Shown here in pieces: positions 21,053 through 31,799 of a DNA stretch of 64,000 nt. Position numbers and translations under genes: made by a program. The first letter of the stretch is position 1. Each line of letters begins with the position of its first letter. Source of the stretch: Mesostigma viride (taxonomy: Eukaryota; Streptophyta; Mesostigmatophyceae; Mesostigmatales; Mesostigmataceae); the NCBI GenBank assembly GCA_009746045.1, contig RPFO01000276.1:4247707-4311706 (forward strand), read 5' to 3'. The notes under the pieces were generated by a model that saw only the letters and a list, made by a program, of their open reading frames with translations, had not been told where the DNA came from and made no database searches.

Positions 21053-22267
21053 GTTGTTGTCGTTGCCTTGCAAAGTCGGCGCAACGTCGCCAGGCCGTTG
21101 ATGATTTGGGGTCGAACGGCCACCCTGCAATTGGGGTGAATTGCAGTTACTTCGTTCCAACGGAGCTTTGTCAGAGCCTGCATGAGACGGCCGCGACGTG
21201 TCTCGCTGTGGTAAATGTACGAGGGTTGTGCCGGCGAAATTGCAACGGTAGGGATCCAGTGTCGGTACTCGACCCCGGCTGTCTCCTCGATTGGCTGCCT
21301 GCTCGCCCGCGCTCACGGGATTGGCGGTGTACCCCGCGATGCCCTGAATAATGGCGGATGGCCTGGAGTTGCCAAATTAGTAAATAGGATCCCACGCGGT
21401 TCAAGCCGACAGAGATTTAGTGTAACGGGTTCCAATAGGTGGACCTCCCCGCATCTGGCCGTGGAAAGCTTTTGGCGCAATTTCCGATTCTCGAGGCACG
21501 TAGCCTCTCCTTGTCGTCCGATCGAAACCCATCAACGACCAATAGTAAACCTTAGCTGGACGTTGCGCTTACACCTGGCAGTTGGCGGCTAGGCGCGGTG
21601 TTTGATCGCCTTAACGCTTGCCCATATGGGAAGATGTGACTAGCTGATGGTATGGTGTCCTCGACTCCTCCTGGGGTAAACGATGGCGAAGAAAAACCAT
21701 CGGCAGCCACGACAGGTAGCCTCAGACGAGGTGAAGCAGAGGTTCACGGCAAATAAATTTGTGGATGAGTCTCAGCCCCTCCTCCAGACGCCCGCGAAAC
21801 TATATCAAACGATGCTTCGCAGAACGATTGCAACCCTGACTGAAAAGTATTTAGTTCCCGGCATAGTTAAGAAATACCAGGATTCCGACCATTTCTCCAA
21901 CTGCGTTGAACGGCTGCATGTCATTTGTCCGTGGGCAGGGGCACTGGCTTCAACTGCATTTTCGGAGGCGAAGGAGCAGTATAAACGCAGCCTAGAAAAG
22001 TTTGATGCAGGGAAGCGGAAACAAGCACCCGCTCAACCCGTGCTTCTTTCGGCGACAAAATATATTGATTGAGGCGCAGTGGTCTCGATACCGCTCCAAC
22101 CACAAGGATGAGGGCTCGGCTGGAAACGGTGATGATGACGATGCCAGTGAGGACGATGACCAGCCCGCCAAGAAGCGTAAAAGCTGGCACCACCCAACCC
22201 TCGGCCAGACAAGGCGGACAAAAAGCACACCGGCAGCAGGGCGCCTCTCAGCTCCCTGACCAATATC
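21053..22267 (+). repeat. palindrome A, left arm, outer segment
   Basis: Reverse complement of about 42055-43266. The arm then breaks at GACCAATATC (22267); its continuation resumes at 37956, about 15.7 kb away. The right arm has only about 230 bp at the corresponding place. Confidence 0.85.
21683..22259 (+). pseudogene. unidentified element protein, N-terminal part (left copy, broken)
   Basis: A 129-codon frame from ATG 21683 begins AKKNHRQPRQVASDEVK and reads through EKYLVPGIVKKYQDSDHF to SATKYID and TGA. Coding resumes one frame over (EAQWSRYRSNHKDEG) with an acidic stretch and KKRK. The right-arm copy (42640 leftward) has the same start, the same frame change and the same acidic region, with seven substitutions in the first 52 residues. 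In that copy the gene continues into further exons. Here it is cut off at 22267. The family is not recognised; a nuclear, DNA-associated role is a guess from the basic and acidic patches. Confidence 0.45.
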
Positions 22268-22345
22268 ACGCACGCACGCACCCACGCCCTCCCTCAGGCA
22301 TGCCCTCCCTCCCTTCCTCCCTCGCTCCCTCCCTCCTCCCTGGAC
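22268..22345. other. CACG/CCCT-rich lead-in to the (TCCC)n tract
   Basis: Degenerate CACG and CCTC repeats between the broken arm and the perfect tetranucleotide tract. Confidence 0.5.
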
Positions 22346-22547
22346 CTCCCTCCCTCCCTCCCTCCCTCCCTCCCTCCCTCCCTCCCTCCCTCCCTCCCTC
22401 CCTCCCTCCCTCCCTCCCTCCCTCCCTCCCTCCCTCCCTCCCTCCCTCCCTCCCTCCCTCCCTCCCTCCCTCCCTCCCTCCCTCCCTCCCTCCCTCCCTC
22501 CCTCCCTCCCTCCCTCCCTCCCTCCCTCCCTCCCTCCCTCCCTCCCC
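22346..22547. repeat. (TCCC)n tetranucleotide microsatellite
   Basis: About 200 bp of uninterrupted TCCC, strongly strand-asymmetric (pure pyrimidine). It begins close to the break in the left arm of palindrome A. Long frames through it are artefacts of the repeat. Confidence 0.95.
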
Positions 22548-23810
22548 CATCATTCATGCATCCGGATGCGTTCATTCATGGATGCATCCACTCATTCATT
22601 AACATGCCTCCGTTGGTGAGGGGTTCAAAATGATGCAACATGAACGAAAAAAGGGGGAAGGAGCCGCCTGCCGGATGTGCCGCCCGGCGACGGCAGCGAT
22701 GGGCACATGGGGGGAGCGGTGCGCTTTGTCTTGTTCGCCTGGGTGAGCCGGCGGGGTGCAGGCACTGTCGTGTTTTATTTCGCCCGCCCGCCCCAGTCCT
22801 GCTCGGATCGCCTCCTCAGGCCATGGCGTCAGGGTAAGAGTTCTTTTCGCCCGTCGCCGGACGCTTAAACCACTAGAATACGCCGATTAATGACGATAAA
22901 AAAGCGGGTTACGACGATAGAAACCAGTAGATGTTGGTTCTCCCGCACCCCGGGCACACCAGCGACGTCGGCAGCAAGCGCCGCCCGCAGTTTATGCAGT
23001 GGACAATGTTGCTCCCCCCAAGGGAAGCCATAAAGTTGCAAGAAATGGGGTTAAAGCGATTAAATCTACGACATGCATTTTTGCCCCTGTCAGCGCTCCT
23101 ATAAATCTGACTTTTACGGGAAAATTGCGTGCAACACGGAAACGCAAAATTAAGGGAATCGCTGTGCTCGATTTCTTCGAAATGATATAAGAAATCGTTC
23201 GAAAGTGTGCCCTCCCACCAGTAGCGTCTAATCTGTGCTAGCCATTACCTTGAACACGCACGGGTGGCTGCGCTCGGCGCGCAAAACTGGCCACTGCTGC
23301 GTGTTGGCCCTCGCACACACACACACAAAAAAAAGCTGTTTCCCGACCTTTTTTTTTGCAAAAAAAATTTCCTTACGTCAATGCCGATCGAACAAGCGAA
23401 ATCCGGTACAAAATGGCTTCGTAATTCGTGCATAGTAAATTTTCGCGCTACCATAGCCTTCGCAATCGAATTTGCCCTCAACATCTCCCGCGCGCACGAA
23501 TTTCGTCACTTTCTCCCCGAAATTTCGCGGGGCAACTTTGGCGCGGCGTCGGATTGATGTGTCATACCGGCGACTCCGACCCTTACTATACTGTACAAGC
23601 TTCCAATTTTTTTACTGATCCGGACATGAGCACCTCACAGGCTGAGTTTCAAAGTTCAGCCCTCCTGCGGCCCTCGCGCCCTCGGTTCTGTCGATCGTGC
23701 ATATTGAAAAGTACGTTGGAATCGATCCAGCCGCTCGGAGACGACGTTGTTTTGTTTCTCTAGAGGTAGCCTCCGCCTTTCTACGTGGGTAGCGCAAGCC
23801 AGTTTGCGAG
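22548..23810. other. intergenic, no gene supported
   Basis: Contains (CATT)n-like pieces at 22550-22600, GC-rich CCGGCG sequence to 22870, short CA and A/T runs near 23320-23370, and no convincing coding region. Confidence 0.45.
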
Positions 23811-23820
23811 GTATAAAAAC
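23811..23820 (+). promoter_or_regulatory. TATA-box candidate for the 24185 gene
   Basis: GTATAAAAAC within a GC-rich context, about 375 bp before the first in-frame ATG at 24185. A good match to a eukaryotic TATA box, but no other promoter element is visible. Confidence 0.3.
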
Positions 23821-24135
23821 AGGGCAGGGATGGCGGAACCGCCCGACGATAGGTTGCTGGCGACCATACCCGGAATGCACACGGCCACATTCGTGTGGAG
23901 GGAGGCGGGGAAACTAGACACACTGGTGCAGAAAAAATGTCGGTGTTGACCTAGAGACATTGGTGACGTGTCTCGACGCTCTACCCGAGACATTATGTGC
24001 AGCGTTTGGGGTTTCGGCTGTGCAGCCCTACCCCGCTTTCTTCGTCACATTAGATGACGTCTGTGTGCCCATCTCGTTGGTTGCTAAACATTTCGTCAAG
24101 CTGTGTGGCCCGAATGTCGTGCTGGTCATCTCCAC

Positions 24136-25170
24136 CCCTGCGAGTTACACCGTGGACGCCCACGGGCGAGCCTCCCTGGGCACTATGGCTTCGACACCCA
24201 CACCCACTGCCCCGGTGCATGATGACCGCCCTAAACGCAAGGCGAAGGCCAGGTCCGATAGTGCCTCCCATTCCGAGGGGAAAGCGCGACCTGCCTCGAC
24301 GTCCGATGGCCTGTCGTTAATCCGCGAACTTGCAGCTGCGCACGCGGACGGGGACAAGCGTGGTGATCTCCTTAACTGGGAGCGGCAGAGTCAGCAGACA
24401 AGAACTCTCCTGAGAGAGAAGATGCGCGAGGAACCCAGGCTGAAACGCATCATCGCGACTTACCTCAATGAGAAGATGACCGCGCATCTGAAGTACAAGG
24501 CTGCCCTAGCTCGTAAGATCCGCCGCGATGCTGCCAAGCATGGGTCCGGGGGGTCGCGCCCCACGAGTGCCAACCATGGCAAAAAGGAAGCGCACCGGTC
24601 GTCCGACCGTCGCGGGCAACAAGACAGCGATGACAATGACGATGGACTTGACGAGGGGGAGGGCAGCGGCGAGAGGGAGGAGGGCAGTGCAGGGAGCGGC
24701 AGTGACGGGGAAAGCGAGAGCGACAGTGAGTCATCCGGTGACAGCGGGGGGGCCAGCGAGGGCAGCCAGCGTGAGAGGGGTGGCAAGTGTGGGGCCAGTG
24801 GCAAAGCGAACGCCAGGTCCAAGAGCGGGTCCAAGAGCAGGTCCAAGAGCGGGCCGTCCGAGAGCAGGTCCAAGAGCAGGGGTACGCGCGAGCGGGCCGA
24901 GGGGGAGCCCAAGGGCAGGGCTGAGGGGGAGACCAAGCGCAAGGGCAAGGGCAGGGACAGGGGTGGGGGTTCATCTGAGAGCGAGAGCGAGAAGGAGTCC
25001 GAAAGCGAGTACAACTTGAACTCACAGCAACGCGAGCAGAAGGAAGCTAGCGAGGAGGACCGCAAGATGGGCTATTATTTTACGCACGGAACAATCTCCC
25101 GCCAAAAAAAAAGGAATATGGAAAGCATCATCATCAGCCTCCAAGACGGCAGGAAGGCAGACGCGGCGGA
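24136..25170 (+). repeat. palindrome C, left arm
   Basis: Reverse complement of 25398-26523. The outer border is CCCCTGCGAG and the inner border is GCGGCGGA. The centre (25171-25397) is unique. Confidence 0.9.
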
Positions 25171-25342
25171 AAAGAAAGCCACGGCCAAAGCGAACGAGGA
25201 GGCCCGTGAGAATGAGGCACAAGAAGAACCTGAAGCGGACCGTCCCGCCAGCAAGGCCAAGAATACGGTATTTTTTTATGTCTCGTTTGTTAATGCGGGT
25301 GGCCACGGCATTTTTCATGTTATTTTTAATTTAGTGCTGTAA
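24185..25342 (+). CDS. highly charged Ser/Arg/Lys/Glu-rich protein, intact copy
   Basis: From ATG 24185 a frame of about 385 codons stays open to TAA at 25342; the frame extends further upstream but without an ATG. The order is a basic N terminus (DRPKRKAKARSDSASH), a helical segment (about residues 40-110, SQQTRTLLREKM, YLNEKMTAHLKYKAALARK), an acidic Ser-rich stretch, an RS-like block (SKSGSKSRSKSG), EGEPKGRAEGE repeats, then a conserved helix (EASEEDRKMGYYFTHGTISR and RNMESIIISLQDGRK). All Gln codons are CAR. The last 20 or so residues (FFYVSFVNAGG) may be intron read-through, as GTATTT follows AATACG near 25266. The family is not recognised. Only the first part is duplicated in the right arm. 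Confidence 0.55.
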   Translation: MASTPTPTAPVHDDRPKRKAKARSDSASHSEGKARPASTSDGLSLIRELAAAHADGDKRGDLLNWERQSQQTRTLLREKMREEPRLKRIIATYLNEKMTAHLKYKAALARKIRRDAAKHGSGGSRPTSANHGKKEAHRSSDRRGQQDSDDNDDGLDEGEGSGEREEGSAGSGSDGESESDSESSGDSGGASEGSQRERGGKCGASGKANARSKSGSKSRSKSGPSESRSKSRGTRERAEGEPKGRAEGETKRKGKGRDRGGGSSESESEKESESEYNLNSQQREQKEASEEDRKMGYYFTHGTISRQKKRNMESIIISLQDGRKADAAEKKATAKANEEARENEAQEEPEADRPASKAKNTVFFYVSFVNAGGHGIFHVIFNLVL

Positions 25343-26475
25343 TCAGAGAGACTGGCGCAGTTGCGTGGTGGGTGAAATGAAGCTTAGATAGTTCTTGTCC
25401 GCCGCGTCTGCCTTCCTGCCGTCTTGGAGGCTGCTGATGATGCTTTCCATATTCCTTTTTTTTTGGCGGGAGATTGTTCCGTGCGTAGAATAATAGCCCA
25501 TCTTGCGGTCCTCCTCGCTAGCTTCCTTCTGCTTGCGTTGCTGTGAGTTCAAGCTGTACTCGCTTTCGGACTCGCTCTCGCTCTTGCTCTCGCTCTCAGA
25601 TAAACCCCCACCCCTGGCCATGCCCTTAATTGTCCTTGCCCAGGGGCTCCCCCTTGCCCTTGCCCTTGGGCTCCCCCTCCCCCCCTGCGCTTGGTCTCCC
25701 CCTCGGCCCTGCCCTTGGGCTCCCCCTTGGCCTTTCCCTTGGGCTCCCCCTCGGCCCGCTCGCGCGTACCCCTGCTCTTGGACCCGCTGTGGGACCCGCT
25801 CTTGGACCTGCTCTTGGACCCGTTCTTGGACCCGCTCTTGGACCTGGCGTTCGCTTTGCCACTGGCCCCACACTTGCCACCCCTCTCACGCTGGCTGCCC
25901 TCGCTGGCACCCCCGCTGTCACCAAATGACTCACTGCCGCTCTCGCTTTCCCCGTCACTGTCGCTCCCTGCACTGCCCTCCTCCCTCTCGCCGCTGCCCT
26001 CCCCCTCGTCAAGTTCATCGTCATTGTCATCGCTGTCCTGTTGCCCGCGACGGTCGGACGACCGGTGCGCTTCCTTTTTGCCATGGTTGGCACTCGTGGG
26101 GCGCGACCCCCCGGACCCATGCTTGGCAGCATCGCGGCGGATCTTACGAGCTAGGGCAGCCTTGTACTTCAGATGCGCGGTCATCTTCTCATTGAGGTAA
26201 GCCGCGATGATGCGTTTCAGCCTGGGTTCCTCGCGCATCTTCTCTCTCAGGAGAGTTCTTGTCTGCTGACTCTGCCGCTCCCAGCTAAGGAGATCACCAC
26301 GCTTGTCCCCGTCCGCGTGCGCAGCTGCAAGTTCGCGGATTAACGACAGGCCATCGGACGTCGAAGCAGGACGCGCTTTCCCCTCGGAATGGGAGGCACT
26401 ATCGGACCTGGCCTTCGCCTTGCGTTTAGGGCGGTCATCATGCACCGGGGCAGTGGGTGTCAGTGTCGAAGCCAT
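25343..26475 (-). pseudogene. charged protein, right copy of palindrome C (frameshifted)
   Basis: On the minus strand from ATG 26475, the frame follows the left copy through the helical, acidic and RS-like regions. It has extra EPKGxAxGE repeats and then shifts frame in a G-rich stretch near 25690. The conserved end (EASEEDRKMGYYSTHGTISR) is read in another frame to TGA near 25343. After ADAAD the sequence diverges from the left copy. So the left copy is intact and the right has both a frameshift and a different 3' end. Confidence 0.5.
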
Positions 26476-26523
26476 AGTGCCCAGGGAGGCTCGCCCGTGG
26501 GCGTCCACGGTGTAACTCGCAGG
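25398..26523 (-). repeat. palindrome C, right arm
   Basis: Pairs with 24136-25170. Its outer end (CTCGCAGGG) directly abuts the left end of element B at 26525. Confidence 0.9.
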
Positions 26524-26809
26524 GCCCCTTGCACCCGTAGGTTTGGTAAATTTGCATTTACCAAAACCAAAATTTTGAAGGTATGTGTTTTTTGGCCTTA
26601 CATGATGCATATGGGTGGGAATATTACCAAAACAGTATTTTGACCAAAAATATTTCATGGCCTCCGTCAGAAATTTGACACCAAGGTGGTTTTCAGGGTA
26701 ATTTGTGCCAAATATGTCGGGTCAAATTTTCCTAGCTACAGTTTTGCTCATAACAAGGCCCATATGTGGTGGTTGAGGTCTATCTAGTACCCCAACAGAG
26801 ATTGGAAAG

Positions 26810-27490
26810 TTGCACACTTTTTGGGTACCTGCAGGGCACCATGGGTGACGTCAAGCAGCATAAAAACGCCATTTTGCGCGTTTTTAGCCCGTTTGGGCAC
26901 CCTAGACCATGCAAACAAGCTCAGATTGCAGCCAAACTTGGCAGCTGCCCTTGCCATGCTGCCAAAAGCACATGTGCAAACTTGCACACTTTTTGGGTAC
27001 CTGCAGGGCACCCTGGGTGACGTCAAGTAGCATAAAAAATGCCATTTTGCGCGTTTTTAGCCTGTTTAGGCACCCTACACCATGCAAATGAGCTCAGATT
27101 ACAGCCAAACTTGGTGCCCAGCTGCCCTTGCCATGCTGCCAAAAGCACATGTGCAAAGTTGCACACTTGTTGGGTACCTGCAGGGCACCCTGGGTGACGT
27201 CAAGTAGCACAAAAAACGCGATTTTAGCCCATTAAGGCACCCTAGACCATGCAAATGAGCTCTGATTGCAGCCAAACTTGGCAGCTGCCCTTGCCATGCT
27301 GCCAAAAGCACATGTGCACAGTTGCACACATTTTGGATACCTGCAGGGCACCCTGGGTGACGTCAAGTAGCAGGAAAAGCGCGATTTTGCGCGTTTTTAG
27401 CCTGTTTGGGCACCCTAGACCATGCGTATGAGCTCAGATTGCAACCAAACTTGGTGCCCAGCTGCCCTTGCCATGCTGCCAAAAGGACAC
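26810..27490 (+). repeat. 172-bp tandem repeats with TGACGTCA, left array
   Basis: About four units. Each contains CACCCTAGACCATGCAAATG, GCCAAACTTGG, CATGCTGCCAAAAG, GTACCTGCAGGGCACC and TGACGTCA, then an AAAAA-CGCG-ATTTT-GCGCG stretch. The same unit forms the central and right arrays. Confidence 0.85.
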
Positions 27491-27846
27491 ATGCAGCTCC
27501 CCGTTTTTTATTACCATATTATAAACACTGGGAGTTGATTACATTGCAATGTAGACGATAGCTCACACTACATGTAGGCTTCATATAACAGCTTGAACAT
27601 CCGTGTCTCCCAATTCAGACGAAATTATACGCCATTGCCAAAGCTACACCCTAATGGTGACCTCGGTAGGCATGCACATACCATACTCCACGGCGCCTTG
27701 ACATGAGACCATGCTAACTTCGCATAAACTTGCAAAACCACGATCTAGTAAATGGAAGCAAAAGGCCACCAGCTGTGGAATAAATACTAGTCACATTGCA
27801 GTGATCGATCCCCCATGGCGAAACATTGTCTGCAAGAACATTGTCC

Positions 27847-28062
27847 TCAAACTAGCATGCCATTAGTTCGACTTGCGACCTTCTTGTTAGACGCATCCCC
27901 ACCACTCAGTCCAGAGAACCCTGGGGTAACCCGTGTTTGCTTCTCGCGGATGTCATCGGCCCTGTCATCATCCCCCTCCTTATATGACTGACCGCGACTG
28001 TATCCACCTCGACTAGCATCTCGGGAAAGACGAAACTGCCCGCTTGGCGGTGATGCGTCCAT
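27847..28062 (-). CDS. small Ser/Asp/Arg-rich protein, left-arm copy
   Basis: From ATG 28062, 71 codons (DASPPSGQFRLSRDAS, then DDDRADDIREKQT and GLSGGDASNKK) to a TGA. The right-arm copy at 36754 is similar but reads past this point. Upstream lies the GGCATGC minisatellite, so the promoter, if any, is inside the repeat. Possibly a first exon; the family is unknown. The high similarity between arms suggests recent duplication rather than selection. Confidence 0.4.
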   Translation of the reverse strand: MDASPPSGQFRLSRDASRGGYSRGQSYKEGDDDRADDIREKQTRVTPGFSGLSGGDASNKKVASRTNGMLV

Positions 28063-28079
28063 AGTGCGGAAACCACGCT

Positions 28080-28730
28080 GGCATGCATGCACACGCGGGT
28101 GTGGGGGGGGGCTGGCATGCGTGCGTGGGTGGGGCGGGGAGCTGGCATGCACACATGCGTGTGGGGCGGGGCTGGCATGCATGTGTGGGTGTGTATGGGC
28201 CCTGGCATGCACACGTGGGTTTGTGGAGTGGCTGGCATGCATGTGTGGGTCTGGGGGGGAGCTGCCATGAATGCCTGGGTGTGGGGGGTGGCTGCCATGC
28301 GTGCGTGGGTGTGGGGGGTGGCTGGCATGCATGCGTGGGTTTGTGGGGGGGCTGCCATGCGTGCGTGGGTGTGGGGGGGGCTGGCATGCGTGCGTGGGTG
28401 TGGGGGGGGGCTGGCATGCATGTGTGCATTGGGGGGGGGCTGTCATGCGTGGGTGGGGCGGGGAGCTGACATGCACACATGCGTGTGGGGCGGGGCTGGC
28501 ATGCATGTGTGGGTGTGTATGGGCCCTGGCATGCACACGTGGGTTTGTGGAGTGGCTGGCATGCATGTGTGGGTTTGGGGGGGAGCTGCCATGAATGCCT
28601 GGGTGTGGGGGGTGGCTGGCATGCGTGCGTGCATGTGGGTGGGGGCTGGCGTACAATGGTTGTGTGTGGGGGGGGCTGGCATGCACAAGTGGGTGTGGGG
28701 GGGCGGGGGCTGGGATGCGTGTGTGGGTGC
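28080..28730. repeat. minisatellite, units about 30 bp (CTGGCATGCATG...GTGGG), left
   Basis: About 20 imperfect units built from GGGTGTGGGGGGG and GCTGGCATGCATGTGTG. One strand is G-rich throughout, so the long frames across it on both strands are repeat artefacts. An inverted copy lies at 36075-36735. Confidence 0.9.
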
Positions 28731-29690
28731 AGATTGTAGGTGCAGATTTTGGCGTGAGGTTGCATGCTACGTGCAGAATTTAGGTGCACATTTTTGCGTG
28801 AAAAGTTGGAAATTTCGGCAGCATTTCTCCTTGGGAAATGGATGCCCATGACAGCGGTATAGAGGAAAAGGTAGAATCGCTGAAACAGGATTGTACGAAA
28901 AACGACAATGCTTACCGGTGAAAACTGTTCTTGGGAATCGCCAAAAGCGCTTCGAAGACGCGTTATTCCAGGTCCTGCACGGCCAGGGGAATACGACAAA
29001 TATGGTCGACACACGGAAGGGGAAAATTTCAGCAGCATGCCGCCTAGGCTACTCCGCGATGCACAATCGAGAAAAATTGGAAAGCTCGGCAGCATTTCCC
29101 CTAGGGAAATGGATGCCTAGGAGACCATTGCAGCAGCATGCCGCCTAGGCTACTCCGCTGTGCACGGCCGGGGCAACAGGAACAAAAAGTTGGAAATTTC
29201 GCCAGCAGTTCCCATAGAATTTCCCAAATGGATGCCCAGGAGACGAAAAAACGGGAGTGCCGACAACGAGCTTACATAGGAGTACCTGCACGGGGAAATT
29301 TCAGTAGATGCCCATGACTTTGCCGGCAACGCCCCAGTATCGCCTTTCTGCGCATTGTCAGCAATACCCGCCTTCTTATCCGTGCTTTTCAAAGCCTCCT
29401 CCGATTCTTGCTTTTTAACATTCATCAAAATCGTCTCCACCTCTGCAAGGGCAGTATATTGAAGATGTGACGACATAGCTATCCTAGAATGCTGCCAGAT
29501 TGTCTCGACTACGCCAGGACTCGGCCTGGCCTCGTCCGAGCCTGACCTCGATGGTGTCAAATTATGTCTGGTGTCAAATTATTCGCTTGGCCTCGTCCGA
29601 GCTGTCCTCGATGGAGACAAATTATGTCTGGAGACAAATTATTCGCTTGGCCTCGTCCGAGCCTGTCCTCGATGGAGACAAATCAGGTCG
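28731..29690. other. element B arm, non-coding part, left
   Basis: Internal short duplications (CAGCAGCATGCCGCCTAGG near 29030 and 29130; GGAAATGGATGCC near 28840 and 29105). GACAAATTAT-rich sequence with CGAGGACAGGCTCGG words starts at about 29500. No gene supported. Confidence 0.45.
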
Positions 29691-29879
29691 GGAGACAAAT
29701 TATTTGTTTGCCTAAACTTCTACAAGTAGTTTCACTATTCAAGCTCATTATCAAAACAAATCACTATCATTCATACTTTAACGCTTATACAACAAGAGCT
29801 ACTAATTTTTTTTAATAGAATGGTAACTACGGTAAATTTTAATAATTTTAAACTGTTCGCAAACAAATAATTTGTCTCC
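29691..29879 (-). mobile_element. MITE, copy 1 (unique to left arm)
   Basis: 189 bp bounded by GGAGACAAATTATTTGTTT and its reverse complement. Inverted relative to the copy at 30032-30223. The right arm of B has no counterpart for this copy. Confidence 0.7.
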
Positions 29880-30031
29880 GGACCTAATTTGTCTTCGTCG
29901 AGGACAGGCTCGGACGTCTCGGACGAGGCCAAGCGAATAATTTGTCTCCGGACATAATTTGTCTCCGTCGAGGACAGGCTCGGCGTCCGAGCCTGTCCTC
30001 GACGGAGACAAATTATGTCCGGAGCCTCTCC
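29880..30031. repeat. centre of a small palindrome between two MITEs
   Basis: GACATAATTTGTCTCC and CGTCGAGGACAGGCTCGG pieces occur in both orientations around 29985, forming a near-perfect inverted repeat with the flanking MITEs. Confidence 0.65.
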
Positions 30032-30223
30032 GGAGACAAATGAATTGTTTGCGAACAGTTTAAAAGTATTAAAATTTACCGTAGTTACCATTCTATTAAA
30101 AGTTAGTAGCTCTTGTTATAAAAGCGTTAAAGTATGAATGGTAGTGATTTGTTTTGATAATAAGCTTGAAAAGTGAAAATTCTTATACTACTAGAAGTTT
30201 ACGCAAACAAATAATCTGTCTCC
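30032..30223 (+). mobile_element. MITE, copy 2
   Basis: 192 bp with the same inverted ends as copies 1 and 3. It corresponds in position to the right-arm copy at 35032-35207. Confidence 0.7.
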
Positions 30224-30885
30224 AGACATAATTTGTCTCCATCGAGGACAGCGCGGACGAGGCCAAGCGAATAATTTGACACCAGACAAGGACAGGCTGG
30301 ACAGTGGACAGCCTGACGGTGCGTGCCAGCGTGCACGTGATCTGCATTAATTTTTAGCAAAAAGGTGCAGCGGGCTGATATTGATGCAGCCTGCAATACC
30401 TTCCCAACACTCGGGCAGCAATTTTCTCGCATACCAGTCGTCCGGTAACCGTGCTTTGTAAGCGACACACGAGGCTGCGCGAGAATGCTAGACATTCGAT
30501 TGATATTGATGGTGATTGATTTGCTGACAGAAGGCGTACGATGCTCGCGATCGGTCGATTTCCCCGAATGGTCGCAGTCACCGAAACCTTGGGTGATAGC
30601 GGTCCTGCTGACTGCTGTCTTCGCAGTATTCGCAGTGGCCAAACACTATAACACTATAATTGATCGCATGGTTTCATGTTAGCTAATTGGCTCTGGGTGG
30701 CACTGTTCTCCCATTGTTTCCCATCAATGCCCCCCCCCCCCCACACACACTGATCCTTGATATAAACCATATTGCAGGTTTGAGGGTGCCGCCGGTTTGT
30801 TTCTTTCAATCTCAATTCACGCGCTGGCCCGCATGAAGACGTTCTGGCCATAGCGTGGCAATGCCAGTAAGGAATGGTTGAGCAG
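30224..30885. other. element B arm between MITE and transposase gene, left
   Basis: Open frames on both strands (for example 30642-30199 minus) are matched in the other arm at 34613-35137. Because the arms are nearly identical DNA this is no evidence for coding, and no domain is visible. Contains a C-run and CA repeat near 30730. Confidence 0.4.
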
Positions 30886-31799
30886 CTCTCGCCTGCATGT
30901 ACCCTACGAGCTATTCTGTGGTATCACGCATGGACTTCGCACGTTTTTTTTTCTCGTCATGCCTTGGGTGGGGAACCCCAAGGCGCCTGGCAATTCAGGC
31001 CGTATCACAGCGACCATACTCACCATGTTGATCACGCAGGTATGCGAACCAAAGCCTTGGCTTAGATCAGAAAATCCTGAAATAAGGGCGTACGGTTTAC
31101 CACGTCAAATATGTTTTCAGTACGATGGCGGGTCTGATAATATGAACTCGGAAGTATTGGGGTTCATGGCAGCCTTAGTCGCATTAAACTTATTTGACAC
31201 GGTCCGTTTCGTGCGCTTGCCAGCGGGTTACACTCATGTGGATTGTGACCAGCGTTTTGGGTGGTGGTGGCGTTCTGTGAACGGGATGACATGCCTACAG
31301 TTTTGTTGGCAACCTTGGGCGACGTCATCAGAGTCCTCCGTGAAGCATTTCTCCAATACTACAACACTGGGCTGTCCGAGAACATGGCCATATTGAACCC
31401 AGAGCTACCAACAAGCTTGGTGAGTAACTTGGCTTCATATGTGCATCATGTAGTGCATCGCAACCGTGTAATTGCTGGATTTTTTTGGTTTGCCATACAG
31501 GTTTATATATTGCTATGGTTGTGATCATGCCACTTAAGATTGCTTTTGGTGGGATTTAGTGTTGCACATGTCGTTATCACTTAAATGGTTTTCGTCGCGC
31601 TGGACTTCACAACGTGGTTGTCAGGCTGCATCGATGCCAAGTTTGGCTGTTGGACAAAATCTGAAGATGCGTACATCGACGATGAAGGAAATGTGGTGCT
31701 CGAATCGCGGAGGACTACCAAAGCCCTGGATTGGGAGCTGTGGATGGCGCCAGTCCAACGGGAGTTCCTACTGTGCCTGCGGTGGGTAATGCCACCACA
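30886..31799 (+). pseudogene. DUF7869-like transposase, C-terminal half, left-arm copy
   Basis: The frame from 30890 reads PYELFCGITHGLR, MPWVGNPKAPGNSGRIT, then the diagnostic block QICFQYDGGSDNMNSEVLGF, ALNLFDTVRF and LPAGYTHVDCDQRF. This matches the pattern of DUF7869-type transposon proteins (Q.D...N.N, then LPvGHTHeDiDq.F). Coding then appears to move frame (CERDDMPTVLLATLGDVIR, ENMAILNPELPTSL followed by a GTGAGT donor near 31420). It resumes at FVALDFTTWLSGCIDAKFG (about 31590), after an AG near 31580. The copy loses its acidic C terminus at 31799, where terminal-block sequence begins. The N-terminal half is absent here. The best-preserved N half of a related protein is at 61219-62454. 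Confidence 0.6.

Larger units (their letters stand above)
26525..31799 (+). repeat. element B, left arm
   Basis: Inverted partner of 33454-37955. It is longer, mainly because it holds one extra inverted MITE copy (29691-29879) and more minisatellite units. Coding segments differ at only a few positions between arms. Confidence 0.9.

Noticed and set aside
22069-22602. SLPP-repeat and EGGR-repeat frames
   Set aside because: Produced by (TCCC)n; no conserved flanks.
28080-28730. CRISPR-like array
   Set aside because: Units are imperfect and contiguous with no unique spacers, in a eukaryotic context.
27906-28851. Long His/Pro/Thr-rich and Trp/Gly-rich frames through the minisatellites at 28.1-28.7 and 36.1-36.7 kb
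   Set aside because: The repeat unit lacks stops in many frames and unit number differs between arms without frame preservation.
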